A stretch of 7,343 bases of DNA from an uncultured Romboutsia sp. (GTDB lineage: Bacteria; Bacillota; Clostridia; Peptostreptococcales; Peptostreptococcaceae). Below are positions 5,448 to 7,343 of the stretch, in pieces. Under the pieces are notes generated by a model. The model saw nothing but the letters and a program-made list of their open reading frames with translations, was not told where the DNA came from and ran no database searches. Within the stretch, counting starts at the first letter, position 1; every line of letters starts with the position of its first letter. Position numbers and translations under genes: made by a program. The DNA lies in NCBI GenBank assembly GCA_937907205.1, contig CALESE010000051.1, positions 1 to 7,343 on the forward strand, in the 5' to 3' direction.

Positions 5448-6290
5448 ATGTCTTATAAAAACAGAAAAAGTAGACCCACAAGTAAAAATCATAAGATAAG
5501 AAGAAAAAAGAAAAAGGTAAATAAGACAAAATTAATAATATCAGTTTTAGCTTTATTTATCGCTATATTTGGTGTAAATAAATTAACTACGGGAGTTGGA
5601 AATTTTATTAATGATAAGAAAAATATAGTGAAAAAAGAAAGTGCAGTAAAAGGAGAAAGTATAGAAAGTGAAACTCCAGAAGAACAATTTAATTTAAATA
5701 CAGAAAGTTCATCAATAAACAAATCATATACAGTATTTATAGATCCAGGGCATGGAGGAAATGATCCTGGAAATCTAGGAGTAGTAAATAATAAAGATAA
5801 TAAAGTATTTGAAAAAGATGTAACACTTGAAATATCAAAAAAGGTAGCAAAGATACTATCAAATCAAAATGATATACAAGTAGTTATATCAAGAACTGAA
5901 GATACGTATTTATCAAAACAAGATAGAGCAAACATGGCAAACTCACAAAATGCAGATGTATTAGTATCTATACATTTAAATGCACAACAAGGTGATAATT
6001 CTGCTTCTGGAGTAGAATCATATTATAGTCCAAAATCTCAAGATGATTCTAATATATTGGCTAAGAAAATTCAAGACACAATAGTTTCTTATATAGATGT
6101 AAGAGATAGGGGTGTAAAGCAAGGAAACTTAGAAGTATTAAATAGGGCTGGTATGCCAGCAGCACTTATTGAGTGTGGATTCTTAACAAATCCAGAAGAA
6201 GAGAAAAAATTGTTAAGTGATAGTTATCAAAATAAATTAGCAGAAGGGATAGCTCAAGGTATACTATCATATCTTGATAACAAAAAATAA
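5448..6290 (+). CDS. Membrane-anchored N-acetylmuramoyl-L-alanine amidase (Amidase_3)
   Basis: Complete 280-residue protein. The first 28 residues are strongly basic (RRKKKKVNKTK) and cytoplasmic. Residues 29-45 form a single membrane segment, and about 46-93 a polar linker, so the enzyme faces the wall. The catalytic domain (94-278) is Amidase_3 (PF01520), a zinc amidase that cuts the MurNAc-L-Ala bond: IDPGHGGNDPG (98-108, zinc His102), FEKDVTLEIS (121-130, zinc Glu122), VSIHLNA (173-179, zinc His176) and ALIECGFLTNPEE (239-251, catalytic Glu242). All ligands are present. It resembles CwlD/LytC/AmiC catalytic domains but has no SH3b, CWB2 or AMIN repeats, so it is retained by its membrane anchor. 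AGAAAGG at 5434-5440 lies 7 nt before the ATG. It has its own promoter and a strong terminator, so it is likely monocistronic. A sporulation or germination role like CwlD is possible but not shown. Confidence 0.93.
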   Translation: MSYKNRKSRPTSKNHKIRRKKKKVNKTKLIISVLALFIAIFGVNKLTTGVGNFINDKKNIVKKESAVKGESIESETPEEQFNLNTESSSINKSYTVFIDPGHGGNDPGNLGVVNNKDNKVFEKDVTLEISKKVAKILSNQNDIQVVISRTEDTYLSKQDRANMANSQNADVLVSIHLNAQQGDNSASGVESYYSPKSQDDSNILAKKIQDTIVSYIDVRDRGVKQGNLEVLNRAGMPAALIECGFLTNPEEEKKLLSDSYQNKLAEGIAQGILSYLDNKK

Positions 6291-6343
6291 AAATTAAAAG
6301 GTCTAAATTCGATATTCTATTGAGTTTAGACCTTTTAATTTTT
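6289..6343 (+). terminator. Strong intrinsic terminator after the amidase gene
   Basis: A 19-bp uninterrupted stem pairs 6289-6307 with 6325-6343, with the core AAAAGGTCTAAA. Weaker G-T and A-T pairs continue into the apex. The descending arm ends in TTTTAATTTTTT, giving the U-rich tract. The stem overlaps the amidase stop codon (TAA 6288-6290). Because the A-rich arm mirrors the T tract, it could also stop transcription on the minus strand. Confidence 0.88.
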
Positions 6344-6372
6344 TATAACATTTTATAAAAATATAACATAGG

Positions 6373-6401
6373 TTTCAATAACATTCAGACACTCATATAT
6401 T
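6373..6401 (+). promoter_or_regulatory. Candidate promoter of the patatin gene
   Basis: TTTCAA (6373-6378), a 17-bp spacer and TATATT (6396-6401) are a modest sigma-A match. It is placed between the amidase terminator and the patatin ATG, with a leader of about 24 nt. Other AT-rich hexamers nearby could serve instead. Confidence 0.35.
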
Positions 6402-6431
6402 AAATTATAAGTTTTTTAAGGGGGATTATTT

Positions 6432-7343
6432 ATGAGTTTTAATATATTGACATTTGATGGGGGAGGTCTAAAGGGTGTATTAAGTGTTTCTATTTTAGAA
6501 AGAATTCAAAAGGATTTTCCAGATATTATTAGAAATACTAATATGATAGGGGGAACATCAATAGGAAGTTTTACAGCTCTAGCTATTGCCTATGGACTTG
6601 ATATAACTAAAATAAAAGATTTTTACTCTAAAGAAAATGTAAAATATATTTTTGATAAATCATATTCTGAAATGTTAAGACCTAAGTATGACAATAAACA
6701 TTTAAGAGAAGTGCTTTTAAGTATATTTCCTGAAAGATTAAAATTAAAGGATTTAGGAAAACTTGTAGTTATACCAACTTTTTATATGGGAGATGAAAGT
6801 AGTAATTGGAAGCCTATATTTTACAATAACATACCAAATTCAGAAACAGAAGATGCTAGAGTAGTAGATGTTGCAATGAGAAGTAGTGCAGCTCCAATTT
6901 TTTTACCAACATATCAAAACTTTATGGATGGTGGAATAGTACAAACAGATCCTTCATTAGCTTGTATTATATATTCAATGGAAAAAGAGCTTGGAAAGCA
7001 TAGAAAATATGTAAAACTTTTATCATTAGGAACTGGATATACACACAATTGTATAAAAGAAGATACTACTACATGGGGAGCAGTTGATTGGATAATAAAG
7101 AAAGATCCAGATATTCCTATAATATCTATAACATTAGAGAGCAACTCTAAAACTAGTCAGATTTTTTCAGAAAAATTACTTCAAGGTAATTATCATAGAA
7201 TAAACCCAAGAATGAGCAAAGGGGTATCTATGGATGATTATAATAACATAGATTATTTAATTAAAGTAGCAAACGATTATGACTTAAAAGAAACCTATAA
7301 TTGGCTACATGACAACTGGGGAGTAAATAACCAATTTGGAGGA
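6432..7343 (+). CDS. Patatin-like phospholipase, open at the right edge
   Basis: Begins at ATG 6432 with AGGGGG (6419-6424) 7 nt upstream and stays open for 304 codons to the end of the window. Patatin-family lipid acyl hydrolases (PF01734) use a Ser-Asp dyad. Here the oxyanion loop is DGGGLKG (9-15), the nucleophile elbow GTSIG (41-45, Ser43) and the Asp motif DGG (166-168, Asp166), followed by a TDPSLA stretch like the N-P of plant patatins. The glycine loop of the form DGGG(L/I)(K/R)G is closer to plant patatin and CapV-type proteins than to the RssA/YlbK type (GGGGARG). No signal peptide or membrane segment is seen, so it should be cytosolic and act on membrane phospholipids or lysolipids. 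Family members of this sort are about 300-350 residues, so little is probably missing. It has its own start site after a strong terminator. Substrate is unknown; a defence role would need partner genes beyond the edge. Confidence 0.9.
   Translation, partial: MSFNILTFDGGGLKGVLSVSILERIQKDFPDIIRNTNMIGGTSIGSFTALAIAYGLDITKIKDFYSKENVKYIFDKSYSEMLRPKYDNKHLREVLLSIFPERLKLKDLGKLVVIPTFYMGDESSNWKPIFYNNIPNSETEDARVVDVAMRSSAAPIFLPTYQNFMDGGIVQTDPSLACIIYSMEKELGKHRKYVKLLSLGTGYTHNCIKEDTTTWGAVDWIIKKDPDIPIISITLESNSKTSQIFSEKLLQGNYHRINPRMSKGVSMDDYNNIDYLIKVANDYDLKETYNWLHDNWGVNNQFGG

Noticed and set aside
5489..5722. Open frame of 77 codons on the minus strand
   Set aside because: It is antisense to the basic, membrane and linker part of the Amidase_3 protein; its Phe/Leu richness mirrors Lys/Glu codons.
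6914..7144. Open frame of 76 codons on the minus strand
   Set aside because: It is antisense to the patatin catalytic Asp region and has no independent support.
6432..7343. Calling the patatin a CBASS effector
   Set aside because: No CD-NTase or other defence gene is visible in the window; the domain alone does not decide it.

Overview
The window is very AT-rich (roughly a quarter G+C by eye, not computed). It has compact genes, strong Shine-Dalgarno sites, heavy use of ATA and AGA codons, and several TGN-extended -10 promoters. Together with the families present this suggests a low-GC Gram-positive Clostridia genome. The codon style recalls Peptostreptococcaceae (Clostridioides, Paraclostridium, Romboutsia), but that is an impression and no database was consulted. 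No rRNA, tRNA, CRISPR array, insertion sequence or riboswitch was recognised, and no gene-free stretch reaches 300 bases.

Layout. Bases 1-497 (+) hold the C-terminal part of an Amidase_6-type secreted peptidase/amidase. Bases 556-1347 (+) encode a complete Cof-type HAD hydrolase with its own extended -10 promoter. A hairpin at 1373-1413 separates it from a convergent minus-strand group of three genes. Read in their own direction these are a DUF4358-like lipoprotein (4519-4040), a membrane-bound O-acyltransferase of the AlgI/PatA/DltB type (3961-2585, TTG start) and a DHHW/AlgX-like SGNH-type protein (2570-1449, GTG start). A divergent promoter region of 194 bp (4520-4713) follows. Beyond it on the plus strand lie an unusual cis-prenyltransferase homologue (4714-5358), a membrane-anchored N-acetylmuramoyl-L-alanine amidase of the Amidase_3 family (5448-6290) with its own promoter and a strong terminator, and a patatin-like lipase (6432 to the right edge, still open).

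Most of the genes concern the cell envelope. The MBOAT and DHHW proteins form the usual two-part machine that moves acyl groups across the membrane and onto an extracellular glycan. The lipoprotein encoded just ahead of them is a plausible third part of unknown function. The cis-prenyltransferase homologue belongs to the family that makes the undecaprenyl carrier, but several catalytic positions are changed, so its product cannot be assumed. The two amidase-type genes would act on peptidoglycan.

The most interesting points are the divergent active site of the prenyltransferase homologue, the lipoprotein-MBOAT-DHHW unit with a probable leaky terminator after its first gene, and a patatin of the DGGG(L/I)(K/R)G branch that includes CBASS effectors. 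A wholly new system is not demonstrated by this sequence.
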